From assembly GCA_024663395.1 (NCBI GenBank), contig JANFAH010000005.1, forward strand, positions 558,001 through 622,000: DNA of 64,000 nucleotides, given 5' to 3'. A program made the position numbers and the translations under genes. Below are positions 49,858 through 61,433 of this stretch, one piece after another; position 1 is the first letter of the stretch; each line of letters begins with the position of its first letter. The DNA is from Pisolithus tinctorius (lineage: Eukaryota > Basidiomycota > Agaricomycetes > Boletales > Pisolithaceae). The notes below the pieces were generated by a model, which ran no database searches, was not told where the DNA came from, and saw nothing but the letters and a program-made list of their open reading frames with translations.

Positions 49858-51304
49858 TCAGACGACGTCATAATACATTTCCTCCCAACCCTCATCGTTC
49901 GTGGGTCGTGATGCATTTCCACTGTTGCTTTCTTTCGTCGGGGAAGCAGAAACGACAGAAGTTATGGGCATTTCCATGCACATAGAGCTCGATCCACTCT
50001 TCGCCTGCTGTACTTGTTCCCCCTGGTCCAGTTCATTGACGATGTCCCACATATCCTCGTCTTCATCACGGGTAAGGTTAATTATGGGAGCTTTGGCTAC
50101 GTTGTTTGGCGGACGATCGAGGACCGGTTGGTTGTCAAACTCGGCCCACATCGCCTCTTCGTCCATGTTGTCCGTGTGGTCTCGTTCTTTGTATTTACTG
50201 GGCGAGGGCTTGGGTGACGCGGGTGTGGAGATTAATGTGGCGTCGTTGGCAGCGCGTAAAGCAGCAAGCCGTTCCTCCTCTGCCTTGATCACAGCATCCA
50301 TGTCAAAGTCATCATCGTCCGGCTCAGAAGATGTCGGGGGCAAAGAAAGCGCCCGTGAGGGCAACAATTCGTCGTTCCCCTCTTCTTGTATATCGTGCTT
50401 GGCCGCCTTCGAATCGCCCTCGGTAAGGTCGATCAGCTCTTGATCTTCGGGCTCCAGCTTTCTGCCATTGACTAAGCCTTTACTCTCGTCGCGCCATACG
50501 CTAAGGCGGACCTGAAAAATAGTTGAGCATAGCATATGGAAACGCTGGAAATGGATCACTGCGAACCTGCATACGCTTGGAGTGACACAGTTTCTCGACT
50601 CGGTTGATTGTGTCTCTGAACGGAGTCTTTGGGTACATTCTGTGCGCCCAGAACTGGTAAACTTGTAGCAGGCGATTGAGATCCGAGTGCTGCAGAATCA
50701 TATCAGTTTCACTACCGCTGCGAACAGGATATGATATTCACGAACCACGTACCTCATGAGTCTTTCCCTTAGGCTTGAATCCCTTCAAGTCTTTGATAAG
50801 CTGAGGAAGTCCACTTGGTCCAATCAATCTCTCCTCATCTAGATATAATGGTCGCCTTCGCTCCTTCTTATCCTCATCTTCCCCGCCCTTTCCTTTCCCA
50901 TTACCCCCTTTAGTCTTGGCGCCTTTGTCAGCAGGAAGGTCTGGTGGAGGTGGACTGCTCGCGGGTATTTTCGTCCGCCTCTCGCGTGCATGTCTTGCTT
51001 CAGCTTCGCGAGACAGCTTTGCAATGTCCAACGCAGGAGCCAGCGGCTTATATGTCAGATCCTCCTCCTCGTCATTATTAGCCTTGTCCGCTGCATTCTC
51101 GTCGATATCGGCGAACAACGCTTCGATGTCGGGGTCTGGGGCTGATGCTTGCGTGGCGCGTTTCGGTGGTCGTTCGTAGTCACTCTCCGAGTCAGAGATA
51201 AAAAGAGACTGGCGCGGTCTCTTTACCGGGCTTGATGCATCCTTGATTGATGTTGGCTTTGCGGGGGACGCGACCGGCGCGTCCCAAATGTCATCGAGAG
51301 ACAT
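49858..51304 (-). CDS. CSM3: Replication fork protection component Csm3/Swi3 (Tipin)
   Basis: Start ATG 51304 (MSLDDIWDAP). The N-terminus is acidic and Lys/Pro-rich. The Swi3 domain follows across two introns: YLDEERLIGPSGLPQLIKDL, KGFKPKGKTHE, HSDLNRLLQVYQFWAHRMYP, KTPFRDTINRVEKLCHSKRM, then VRLSVWRDES. The C-terminus is acidic with an EEEMWAEF-like segment (DEEAMWAEFDNQ) and ends EEMYYDVV. Csm3 with Tof1 stabilises stalled forks and couples the helicase to polymerase. Only 81 bp separate it from the upstream CMR1 stop. AACGCGCC just before the start resembles an MCB/E2F-type G1-S element. Confidence 0.9.
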
Positions 51305-51385
51305 GGTAGAGGCGCGTTATTTGTCCGTGTTTGTGGCCTCCCCCCTGTGGTTTGCTCAAATTTACAACACTCGCGTAGATACAAA

Positions 51386-53597
51386 CTATACATCCGGTGG
51401 TGCCCACAACACACATCGCCCGCTCCCATTTCCCGTCGCGTATCTCTCAACGATAGTTGGATGTGAGCACGTCACGGCCTGAACAGCAGTAATGCTGGAA
51501 TACCGTTCAAAAGAAGGTCTTATCCACAAATCACTCGAGCAACTTACCGTTCTCGATCAGACAGTCTTGCTATGAGATCACCCTGCGAGCATGATGTCAA
51601 CCCGTGAGCGGCTACGAGACACGTTCAGAACTACCTTGCAAGAGAATATGTCTAGGGAATGCTGCATGTTTCCGATCTATAATGCGTTGGGCAACAGCCT
51701 TCATTGACGATTCAACGACTACGCACCGTAAAGTGGGGATAAACATCGGGGTTCGGGTTCCACATTGCTCTTAATAGAGTAAGCCATTTTCCCTGTACAA
51801 CGTCAGTACTACTCGTAGGCGGTGGACCCATGCCACTGACAGTCTGGCAATTATGTTTTACTCGGCTAAAAGGCTTGAATGATGGGAACACAGGCAACGA
51901 ATCGTACTTTGCCGCATGCAGCTCCCAGACTACAGGATCATCGTCAGCCAACCGACAAAGAGAAAACCAAGTAACACCGACGGTTGAGGGAGTCATCGTA
52001 ACTCGTACTAACGATGCTGCGTCCCCGGGGATCCCAATATGCGGAGGTGGCGGACTTGCCATGCTGGAATTCCGCACGCATTAGCCCACGACCTTGAGTA
52101 GATCCCATGAAAGTTTGCATAGTCTCATGATCGTAATCATGTTCCAATAGACCTTCGGATGAACCTGCGGAATGAATATCTGAGGCTGGTAACGGAGGTG
52201 GGTCAGAATTGTCTTTTGCCGTCGCTTGGCATCCTTACAAAGTGTGATGGTCTGAAGTTTCCGCGAGTCCCACAATCTAAATGCGTCAAGTCAGAAATGT
52301 TGTTTTTGCTAGAAGTCTCATTAGTTGCACCTCACAAAACGGTCGTTTGAAGCGGTTATTAAGAGATGTGGGCTGGTTGGGTTGATACTAACACTCCCAA
52401 TCTTGTTATTGGACAACTCGTAGCGTCGGGCATGCTTTTCTCCCTCTCGAAGGTCGTAGTGAGTAAGTGCCCCTGACACGTCGGAAATCCACATTTCGTG
52501 ACCAGATGATGGAAGGTCGATAGACGTGATGAGAGTATCGCCGGAAGAAAAAATTTGGTGGGACACAGATGAGACGAAGGATAATCTGCGAATGGTACAG
52601 TCATATGACGTGGTGAACACCTGTCAAAGTACTTCTCGTCGTAAGACAGTGGGATAATTCGAAAGTCATACGCACGCTATGCGCGTCTATAGGATCGAAC
52701 TTGATGCAAGAAATAGAGGATTTGGGTGAAGCTGGCCAGTGTTGCTGGAGACGCCAACATTTGCCCATTTCTCTGTCGTCAGGTGGAAGAATATTGCCAT
52801 CTTCATCGGTGACCTCGTCAGGAGTTGCTCGAGCGTCCCAAATTCCCAATTGCCCATGTTTGTCTGTTGCACTCAGGTCTGAGCTGAATAATTGCTTTCG
52901 AGGCCAACACTTACCTCCAAAGAAAACAAGATCTTTGGATGGTTCGGGGTGGCACGCAGAGCTGTAAATCCTGTTGTCTGTCACTTTTGCCCTCGCCACG
53001 ATCTTCATCTTTCCCAGCTTACTTCTCAATATCTCTAGCTCCCTGTCCTCCTGATTAGTGCGTTCGAACACCCAGTCCCGTACATCTCCAACTCGTCTTG
53101 TAGTAGGGACATTCGTGACAGTCTGAAAGATTCCTCTCAGTGAACCCAGTTTGGTGTCGCTAAGTTCCTCTGCTTCGGTTAACACGGCCAGATCCAATTC
53201 GTGCGTCCGTGGTCGCTTTGCGAGTCTAGCCCGTTCCTCTGCGGCATTCCTTTCCTCTTCTTCCTCTCTCTGTCGCTTCTCGGCCTCGGCCACTCGTTTC
53301 CGCCTCTGAGCGGGGGTTTCATTTGGGTCGATGATCTCTTTTCTGAGACGGGCACTTTGACGGCGAGGTGTCTCCTCTACACGCTCACGTTTGAGCCGCT
53401 TGGCGGGTTGAACTGGTTTTGTTTTTGGCTTCGGCTTTGGTGCGATTCCGAGCTGGACAGATGCGTCCTTGATGCCGAGTTGTTCGAGTAAAGCGCGGTT
53501 TCGCGCGATGTTGGCTTCGCGTTCTATTTCACTGGGGGAGTTGATTTCACTGTAGTATGGGCGAGAGTCAGACTTACTAGGCAGATAGCTCACTCAT
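51386..53597 (-). CDS. CMR1: DNA damage-binding WD40 protein CMR1 (WDR76)
   Basis: Start ATG 53597 is chosen because joining exon 1 (53597-53578) across a 46-nt intron gives MSELSAYEIEREANIARNRA, the family's usual beginning. An acceptor 18 nt earlier is also possible. A basic N-terminal region (RRQSARLRKEI, RRKRVAEAEKRQREEEEERN) precedes the propeller. Landmarks are ACHPEPSKDLVFFGG and DKHGQLGIWDA, SISCIKFDPIDAHS, VFTTSYDCTIR, ISDVSGALTHYDLR, NKIGSVSINPTSPHLLITAS with NDRFVRLWDSR, YWDPRGRSIVSTSYDD, and the terminal YATGNGSGRCVLWAP. Stop TAG at 51386-51388. Cmr1 binds damaged chromatin and acts in intranuclear protein quality control. Confidence 0.92.
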
Positions 53598-53908
53598 GGC
53601 GGCGCCTTCTTGCGGTGGGGGACACGCCCGTGACTGAATGAGACGCGTCTAGTCACGTCACGCCGTCACACCTGGCTGGCTCAGACTACTAGCCTCAGAC
53701 AGACAACGTCGAGCAAAGGATACAAGCAATAATGGAACAGGGAAGGATGCGAGCGACTGAGTGTCTTTCTTTTGTTTCTTAGTATCTGGACTGCTGTGGT
53801 TGCACCCCGAAGTGATTACATACGGTCAACTCCGCGTGCCTATAAAATACGCGTCGCGTACCAGCCTCTCACTCTTCTTTTCTTTTCTCCATTCATTTGC
53901 AGACGACG
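53598..53908. promoter_or_regulatory. Bidirectional promoter CMR1 / H2B with two MCB elements
   Basis: In 311 bp there are two perfect ACGCGT boxes (53643-53648 and 53849-53854) and a TATA box TATAAAAT (53841-53848) facing H2B, 61-68 bp before its ATG. ACGCGT is the MBF (Swi6/Mbp1) site driving G1-S genes in fungi. Shared G1-S control of H2B and CMR1 is inferred. Confidence 0.6.
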
Positions 53909-54601
53909 ATGGCAGCAGGAAAGGTATAATCGGTTCCTCTCAAATGTGCTCGTTCACGTTCAATGACCCCGTCGCCTAGACCAGTGCCGAACCCAGTGTA
54001 GTGCCTGCCTCCAAGGCAGCCAAAGCACCAGCCTCTAAGGCATCCAAGGCACCCGCTTCCACCTCCGCCACTGGCGGAAAAAAGTCTGGACAACGCAAGG
54101 CATCGACGGAAGGGGAAAACGGAGAGAAAAAGAAGAAGAAGAAAGCGAGAAAGGAAACCTATAGTTCCTACCTCTATAAGGGTCTGTTTTCGCGTCTTGC
54201 TGTCTCCATTGCCATTGCTGACGGGAAACGGGGATGGTAGTCCTCAAACAAGTTCATCCGGATACCGGTATCTCCAATAAGGCAATGGCTGTGTTGAACT
54301 CGTTTGTAAACGATCTGTTCGAGAAAATAGCAACGGAAGCAAGCAGTACGTCACATTCGATTAATCGGCTTGGTTTCGTCGCTTATCGCAGGCACTTGTA
54401 GAGCTCGCTTCATATACCAAGAAATCCACCGTCTCATCCAGAGAGATACAGACCGCCGTGCGCCTCATTCTTCCCGGTGAACTTGCCAAGCACGCCATCA
54501 GTGAAGGGACCAAGAGCGTCACCAGTCAGTGTTCTTTTCTGTCTTCCATTTTACTCATTTCTCACTCCACAACAGAGTTTTCTGCGTCCTCTGGGAGTTA
54601 G
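53909..54601 (+). CDS. Histone H2B (copy 2)
   Basis: ATG 53909 encodes MAAGK, then an intron, then a longer Ala/Pro/Ser/Lys tail ([20 protein letters not shown] ... [17 protein letters not shown]). The core is [78 protein letters not shown] and [17 protein letters not shown], with end FSASSGS and TAG at 54599-54601. Introns fall after AAGK, YLYK, TEAS and SVT, matching copy 1. The core differs from copy 1 by conservative changes (I/V, I/L, R/K, A/S, S/T), whereas the tail and C-terminus differ strongly. Confidence 0.93.
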
Positions 54602-54825
54602 ACGTGTCGGCCCACATCTTTGCTCACCCATTTAGGATATGTCAACATCAAGATCACTTGACACCCCTGGCATAGAACATGTAGCATAGTATATCTCCCA
54701 CTCTGTAAATACTATACATACCACTAGTGATTCGTGCAATGAAATGACGACGTATCCTTTCATCATGTTCGCTAGAAACCTACAAATCCAACAATCCATT
54801 GAGTATGACGAAGAAATGAAATGCT

Positions 54826-55953
54826 TCACGCACCGTATTTATTTCCAGCTTCTTTCCGGTTCCTCCTCGCCTGGGCAATCTTCTCCTCCAAGGCCTCCCG
54901 ATTCAAATATGCTTCGGTGAGGAGTGTTGTCAGCTGGTGTCTCGACCTCGCCACCGACCCCAACTTGGCACCCTTGACATTCATCTTCGGCATCTCTGGC
55001 TCTCCGTCTGCATTGTTATTGGCCTTGCCAGCTGTCAGAGCCTTCCTCTCCTCGCGAACCTGAATCTCGCGGCGCGCCTTCTCCATCTCTGCGGCCATGT
55101 CGACGTCCTGCACATCCTCTGTCTGGAGGTTGTACTGTGACTTCTCAAGTTCACGAATCTGTTTGTCGTACTCGGCCTGCCATTTGCGTGCGTAGGAGGC
55201 GTAATAGTCTGCGTCGTAGGGAGCATAGGCTCCAGAAGGGAGCTGGTAGTATCCTGGGTAGGGGTCGTCTAAGGTTGGAGATGGAGGCCGGAAGGTTGGG
55301 ATAGCAGGGGCTGACGATGTCGAAGTCGACGGTGCACTCGACACTGCGGTCAACGACGGTGCTGACGACGGCGTAGTTCTGGTCGATGTAGATGCGGAAC
55401 CAAGTGAGAAGAAAGTCTGCGCTGGTGCAGGCAGACGCTTCGAAGAGGAGGCTACTTTCTGAGGACCGTCACTGTCTAGGGAGACATTGGCTTTACCCTT
55501 GCTGATAGACGGTGGAAGGAACAATGTCGATGTATCGTCCGTCGCTCCAGTCTCGCTCTCAGCAGCAGCTTCGTCCGCAGACTGCTGCTCTGCAGGCTTG
55601 GTTGTGCGGAACACCAGTCCACGACCTCCCCCACCTCCGAGCACACGTTCTTCCTTCTTCTCCTTCACAGGAAGAGCTTGCTTTGGTGCCGGAAGCATGC
55701 CCAGTAAAGAGGACCTGCCTGCTCCTTGACCGCTGCTGGTCGTGATACGTGGTTTCTTGGCTGGAGGCTCGTCGTCGTCGTCGTCGTCATTTCGTGGAGG
55801 TGGAAGGTTTATGGCTAGTATTTTCTTGGGTCGCTTTGGCTTTGCAGACGGTGCTGGCTGGGGTGGAGATGGTTTGGGAGGAGGTTGGGTAGGTACTTGT
55901 CGGGAGTCGTCGTCGCTGTCGATGTCACTGCCGTACTCTTCGATACCGAGCAT
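54826..55953 (-). CDS. PRCC-like protein (mitotic checkpoint regulator, MAD2B-interacting family)
   Basis: A single exon starting at ATG 55953 (MLGIEEYGSDIDSDD); the open frame extends upstream, but this Met gives the family's acidic beginning. A Pro/Lys-rich low-complexity region includes KILAINLPPPRND and SSLLGMLPAPKQALP, a pair of motifs common to PRCC proteins, and the C-terminus holds the conserved KGAKLGSVARSRHQLTTLLTEAYL with EEKIAQARRNRKEAGNKYG. About 375 aa. Human PRCC associates with MAD2L2 and splicing factors. The function in fungi is unproven. Confidence 0.85.
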   Translation of the reverse strand: MLGIEEYGSDIDSDDDSRQVPTQPPPKPSPPQPAPSAKPKRPKKILAINLPPPRNDDDDDDEPPAKKPRITTSSGQGAGRSSLLGMLPAPKQALPVKEKKEERVLGGGGGRGLVFRTTKPAEQQSADEAAAESETGATDDTSTLFLPPSISKGKANVSLDSDGPQKVASSSKRLPAPAQTFFSLGSASTSTRTTPSSAPSLTAVSSAPSTSTSSAPAIPTFRPPSPTLDDPYPGYYQLPSGAYAPYDADYYASYARKWQAEYDKQIRELEKSQYNLQTEDVQDVDMAAEMEKARREIQVREERKALTAGKANNNADGEPEMPKMNVKGAKLGSVARSRHQLTTLLTEAYLNREALEEKIAQARRNRKEAGNKYGA

Positions 55954-56030
55954 TGTCGTCGTTGAGTAGCACCAACTTGTCAAAGTACCAACTACATAAG
56001 CGAGACCCTGATCAGACGACGACGACCACG

Positions 56031-59000
56031 ATGGCAGCGTTCGATTCCCCACCGCCACGCAAGACACACAGATACGGGACACCCAGACAGCCGTCGACAC
56101 CACCCAGACAACGAAAACTCGTTGGGACGCGTATCGTAAGTGGAGGTACCAACAACAATGCCGCTACGACGCCTACGAATGCTATGGACGTCCAAGAGGT
56201 TGGACACTACGACAGAGAACGACCGCTCAGAGAAAAAGAGACCGTCTTTGCAAAGACTGAAGAGCTTGTCGTCGGTTTGTATGGCAACTTGCCCGTCGAA
56301 GTGCGGCACGTCCTTCGATCTGCAGGTGCGTCTGTCGAGGATGGGTCCTTGACAGCACCGTTCTAACCAGTCACTATTACAGACTTTCTTACAGAGTCCT
56401 ATGTGGGTGGTATAGACAGCGCGTCGGGATACACCCTTGTCGCCTCCGTTCGCACTTGTTACGTCTGGGCACACGCTACCCTCAAACCCACCTCACCCAG
56501 TCCAACGTGCTACATTCTTCCCTGCCCACCACCACCAATAGACCATCCCACTACCACCTTCCAAGCACCCTACTTCGCACTCGTACCATCTCGCGCTCGC
56601 GCTGTCGAACCAGGCCTTATCCTTGTCTCACCCCCTGGGGTTGCGCGCTTCTGGCCCTCCATCTCTTCCGGCCTGTCAGGCGGGGGTACATTCGAGTCCA
56701 TCCAGATCCCGCTGGATGTGGCCGAAGACGAGTACGTATCACGTCTCGCACGAATAGCTTTACCAGCAGGAGCCTATGGGTACTTGGCAGCGACGTCCAC
56801 AGGTCGGATATTCCGTCTAGTGATCACTTCCCAGGCAGGAAAACACACCCTCACTGCGAGACTGTTTTCGCCACAACCTTCATCGTCTTCCTTATCTCTC
56901 ACACGTCTGTTTGGTATCGGATGGTCTGCACCAGCACCCGCACCACGTCCGGAACCAGGAAATGTTGTGACGCTCGTATCATCGGGAAGCGTCATTTTCG
57001 CACTTGTAGAAACGAGGGTACAAAAATGGGCATTGAGCAGCGAGGAGCTGATTAAAGAGACGGATGTGGGAGAGGTCATTAGAGAAGCTATTGCGAGTGG
57101 CGTAGGCATAGAAGACTTGGAGGGTATCGACTTGGTCGTCGAGAGGTATGTCTTTTCCAACAGGAGATGACTTACTTCATCCTAACATTCTGACGCGCAG
57201 CGAAAACACCCTCGTGCTACTCGTGTCGTACGCTTCCTCCGCCTCGCAGGACGCGGGCGCCATGGTCCTTGACCAGTACGAATACGGACTGCGCAGAGTA
57301 TACGCAACCGTTCGTCTTGTGTCACATGAGGATGGCTGGAGAGTGGATGGGGTCAGCGTCGTTCCCTATGTTGCTGTACGTGCACCTCCTTTTGTGTATG
57401 GTCGGTGCTTAACCCATCTATTAGAACGCAGCATCCCCTCCCGCCCACCCTCATTTGTCGTTACTAGCAGGTGGCGCCATCGTAGCGGTCTTGTTTGGCG
57501 AGGTGGTCGTATTGTGCGCAAGGGGTATGTGTTACGTTCTATCTGACCCTTACCTTCCACCAACGTCGATACTTACAGACACACCCTACCACGAGAGACT
57601 CGTTCTAAAGTCATCTACCGATAGACTTCTTGGGCTGTCATCTCTCCCCTCGGTTTTCTCTGTTGACTACGCAGATGCCGACAGCAGCGTCGATATGGAT
57701 GGTGGTGAAACTCGGGAGGAGGCCCAAATGCTACTGATGACGAGTGGTCTAATGTTGAAGGCGCGCGTGGACGTAGATAGAGTGAAGAAGTTCAGGGTAG
57801 AGTGAGTGACTGGCACGCTACCCAGAGAGAATCGAAGAGAAACTGACTGGCTTCCTTCAGATCTCTCCCGAACCTGCTCAAGGCAACTCTCAAGCAAGCC
57901 ATCTTATACTCACCTATCCCATCGAACCCACTTCAATTTATCCTACCACCTTCTCCATTACTTGATGGGGATGCGCTCATGCACGCTGCGGAGGAAACAA
58001 GTGCCAGTGTCCTTGCAAGTGGTAAGGTTTTGCGTAATTCCACCAAAGGTCTACTGAGTGTCACCCCAGACCCTGAGATCGTTCGACCCAACCATGACCT
58101 CACTGCCCAGCTGACGGCAAGGAAGGAACGGTTAAGCTGGCTTATTGGGTTCATCAATGATAATGGCGCATTGGGAAAGGTAGCCGTCGATCCTATCGCG
58201 CTGTTTACCGCTGACGAACTCTCCTTCAGATGTCGCAAAGAAGTCGACAGCGTCTTGCGACTGATGCCGAGAAACTGTATGCGTGTCACCAGCTTTGGGT
58301 CAGACTCAATGAGCATATCGAGTGAGTGGTTATGTTGTGGTCACTGCGTTCTGTACAGCTGTATATATCAATGTCCATAGCTCTGGTGCAGCCCACTCCC
58401 TGATCATCGATACAATCCACGCGTTCACTGCTGCTCATCCCTCTTCGTCGGCTACGCCCTCCCGTTTGGGCTCCCCTGCAACGCCAGAGAGGACTTCAAC
58501 TCAAGATGTCGTTCGGGATTTCTTCAAACACCGCGTCCCGGATCTTGGAAGGCTGCTAGTTTTCATGGTCGAATACCTCGGCCAGCTGGGATCCATGGGC
58601 ACTGGTGGTATAGGAGCATTGAAAGAGATTGGCGGGGCTGTCGCGGTAAGTTTAGTTGATGGTTTCACCGTCAGTGATGATGATACCGCCCCGTAGGCAA
58701 CACTTCAGGCTGCGCTTTCCTACCGCGCCTACAATATTGGTGTATATGGTGTCGACTTGCCCATGATTAGACCGTGGACTAGTCGGCCTACGGTCATCGA
58801 CGCGGTCCTCAAGTTAGTGGATACGGCTTCCAAGACTGCAACGGATAGCGCGTCTAGCTCGAGTGCTGGCGCGAAAGACGTCGAGAATATGCTGCCTGAG
58901 TTGGCAACGCTTCTGTTTGCTTGTATACAGGAGAGATTGGATTGGCTAGGGAGGTTAGTAGCCTGTTGCTATCACATTGTGCATCACCAGGCGCTGACCA

Positions 59001-60692
59001 GAATTGTAGTCCGATGGCTGCAGATGAGCCTGGTTCCCAGAGAGACAGGATAGAGCTCGAGGATCGGTTCTCGCAACTCCGACCTGAGGTCTTAGAGACA
59101 CTGCGTATGCTCATCTGGCTCTGGTGTCCTCGTATTGCGATTGACCCCCCACTTCGCAGGCCTTACCAACCATCTTCAACAAGCTCTCTCCCTAGCTACG
59201 GCCTACACAGACTTTCCGTCACTCGCCTCCCTACTTCTCCGACCTACACCCTATCCACCGTCCGCCAATCCACACGCCTCCCTGATCAAGGACTATCGTG
59301 AGCGGTATAACCATGCATTTGGTCGTGAGGTGGTGAGGTGGTGTATCGAACACGGCGAAGCGCGCGTACTGTTTGCAGAGGAGGATACATGGGGACCGTA
59401 CATGGATGAAGTGTTTGCGGACGGCGCGGACAGGAAGAGGCAACAACCAGAAAGTGGAGCGATGGATGTCGATGGGCACGAGCAGGACGAGTTCAACGCG
59501 ATTGCATGGGTGAACGATATGGGAAGATCGAGGTTTGGCGATGCTAGTCGACGGTTGATCAATGTAGCCAAGGGGGCGACCGAGGTCGGCCAGAAACACG
59601 TCCGTTGTGTGATTCTTCGTTTCGCGTCGCCAGAATACTGATTTCGGGCGGGTGATAGTTCATGTTGAGTCTGGGAAAACTCGCGCAGCTTGCGCACTTG
59701 CAGGAGGGAGGGGCAGTGGATGGATCATTGTTGGAAGGTATGTGTTGTATCCTATTTTTGCGCCTCGTTGTATTGAGACGACTAATGGTTGGAAAGCTTT
59801 CCATGATGGCTTAGATTTCATCGCAGTACAAGAAAAACTCTTCAAAGATTTCCAAAGCGCACTAGCTTCTTTGCGTGGAAAACAAAAGCAAAACCAGGAT
59901 GCACAGGTAGAAGCCATCGTGCGTACAAAAGCGTCGAGGCTCAGGGAAAGCGAGAAAAAGGGGCTCCTCTCGGTCCGTTTTACTTCATTATTATTATTAT
60001 TTCTTTCTTCCTGATGGGATAGTTACATTAGATTTTCAAAAACCACGTCAGACGGATATTACAACGCAAGATGTTGTCCGTCGAAGATATGGTGGATGTT
60101 CTGACCCTCAAAGACAACGAAGAGACCCTCGGGGATTACGCAACTGCGTTACAGTTGCTGCTTAGAGAAGAGGTGATAACTTGTCTTATTGGTACTGTGT
60201 CCTGTCTAATTTCCTGAAAGGACGTGCCCGACATAAGGAGAATTTCGGCTTTCAAGAGAGTCTGGTGTCGTGTATACAACCATGACGAGTGAGTTCCGTT
60301 TAAAATAGTTCGGACAGTGTTCGATGCTGAATCTTCATTCGAGTTGGGATGCTATCCGCCAGACGGCCAACATTACAGATGCCCAACTCGCTACACGCTT
60401 CCGTGGGACTGCGCTATACCACACCCTTCAAGCCATCCTGCCTGTAATCAGGTCTACTCCACAAAATGAAATGTTGCCTGAAGGTTTCGACCTCGACCTG
60501 AACCAATGTCTGCCTGTTCCCCTTATGCCCGAAACCTCCTCTCGGTTCCCTGGAATGCCAGCGGAGATGGTGGGTGAACTGGCTAGGGATTTCAGAGCCG
60601 AAAGTACGAACGTCGAGCGGATGAGACTGGATGATGTGTACTTCAGGGTGAGGGAGCTAGCGTTGGAAGATCTAGGCTATGAAGAGCATTAA
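56031..60692 (+). CDS. NUP133: Nucleoporin Nup133
   Basis: ATG 56031 (MAAFDSPPPRKTHRYGTPRQ) opens a disordered basic/Pro N-terminus. The seven-bladed propeller follows (DFLTESYVGGIDSASGYTLV, YVWAHATLKP, PYFALVPSRARAVEPGLILV with SPPGVARFWPSIS, GYLAATSTGRIFRLVI, ARLFSPQPSSSSLSLTRLFG). The alpha-helical half includes VILRFASPE-like segments and ends FRVRELALEDLGYEEH with the stop at 60690-60692. About ten introns are present. Nup133 belongs to the Y-shaped Nup84/Nup107 complex, the outer scaffold of the nuclear pore, and binds membrane through an N-terminal ALPS-like loop. It ends 72 bp from the convergent COA8. Confidence 0.87.
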
Positions 60693-60764
60693 AGGTAATA
60701 ATACGCGGGTCGCGGGGGGATATCTGCAATTTGATAGTAAAGAATAGTCGTCACCAGGTTCGGC

Positions 60765-61362
60765 TCATCCAAATATCCGTCTCTTAAGATGTTCATACTC
60801 GACCCGTGCGGCGAGGATGATGTTCTCGAAGTTGCGCTTGCGCCATTGATTAGAGTACTCTTCCTGCCTCTCCCTTTCCTGTACCACCCACATCCCGTAC
60901 AACTCCGACAGTGCATGTTCGCGAGCCTCGGGGGATGTAGAATCCGGAAGAGACGATAACACGGCCGCTTTAGCTGCTTCGAAGCGTTTGTTGCTCTACC
61001 CGCGCAGGTGTCAAACCGTGGCCCACGACCATCTCCAGTGAGCAAATTGCAAAACACACCTCAGTCCAATAGTTGTGATTCAGTGCATCGAGCTGTTCTC
61101 GCTTTAACTTGAACTGCAGCTCTAAACCATGATCGTTCGACAAGGAAGTGCCGTCTGAGAATTCTTGGAGGGAGTATGGGTGGTTGACATTAGATTCTGG
61201 ACCCGGTTTTGGAGGTGTTTGAGTGTCGGTGTAGATTATCGGGCGAAGATTGGAAATGGGGTCATTGGGACCCACCAGATGTTGACGCCTCGCTGAGACA
61301 TGCAACGCTCGAATAAACCGGCGACACCCCTGTGGCAGTAGCTGCATCGCGGCGAAGTGCAT
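60765..61362 (-). CDS. COA8: COA8 (APOPT1, DUF2315) cytochrome oxidase assembly factor
   Basis: Start ATG 61362 (a second in-frame Met lies five codons in). An Arg-rich mitochondrial presequence (LLPQGCRRFIRALHVSARRQ) leads to VGPNDPISNLRPIIY. The family core is QFKLKREQLDALNHNYWTE|SNKRFEAAKAAVLSS, joined across one intron (acceptor GGTAG). The C-terminal part is a long helix (MWVVQERERQEEYSNQWRKR, FENIILAARVEYEHLKRRIF), with the stop at 60765-60767. COA8 protects complex IV assembly under oxidative stress. The position 'ALNHNYW' corresponds to the family's conserved DWNHEFW. Confidence 0.85.
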
Positions 61363-61433
61363 ATGGGGGCGTAGTGATAAGTTCGTTCACACGCAGAATA
61401 CCATCTTGCATGACTAAAAGACTATAAATAAAT

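Noticed and set aside
53532..53593. CMR1 start at the GTG of the long frame (53593) or a 28-nt first intron
   Set aside because: GTG is not a normal start here and 28 nt is too short to splice. The 46-nt intron from the ATG at 53597 gives the family's N-terminus.
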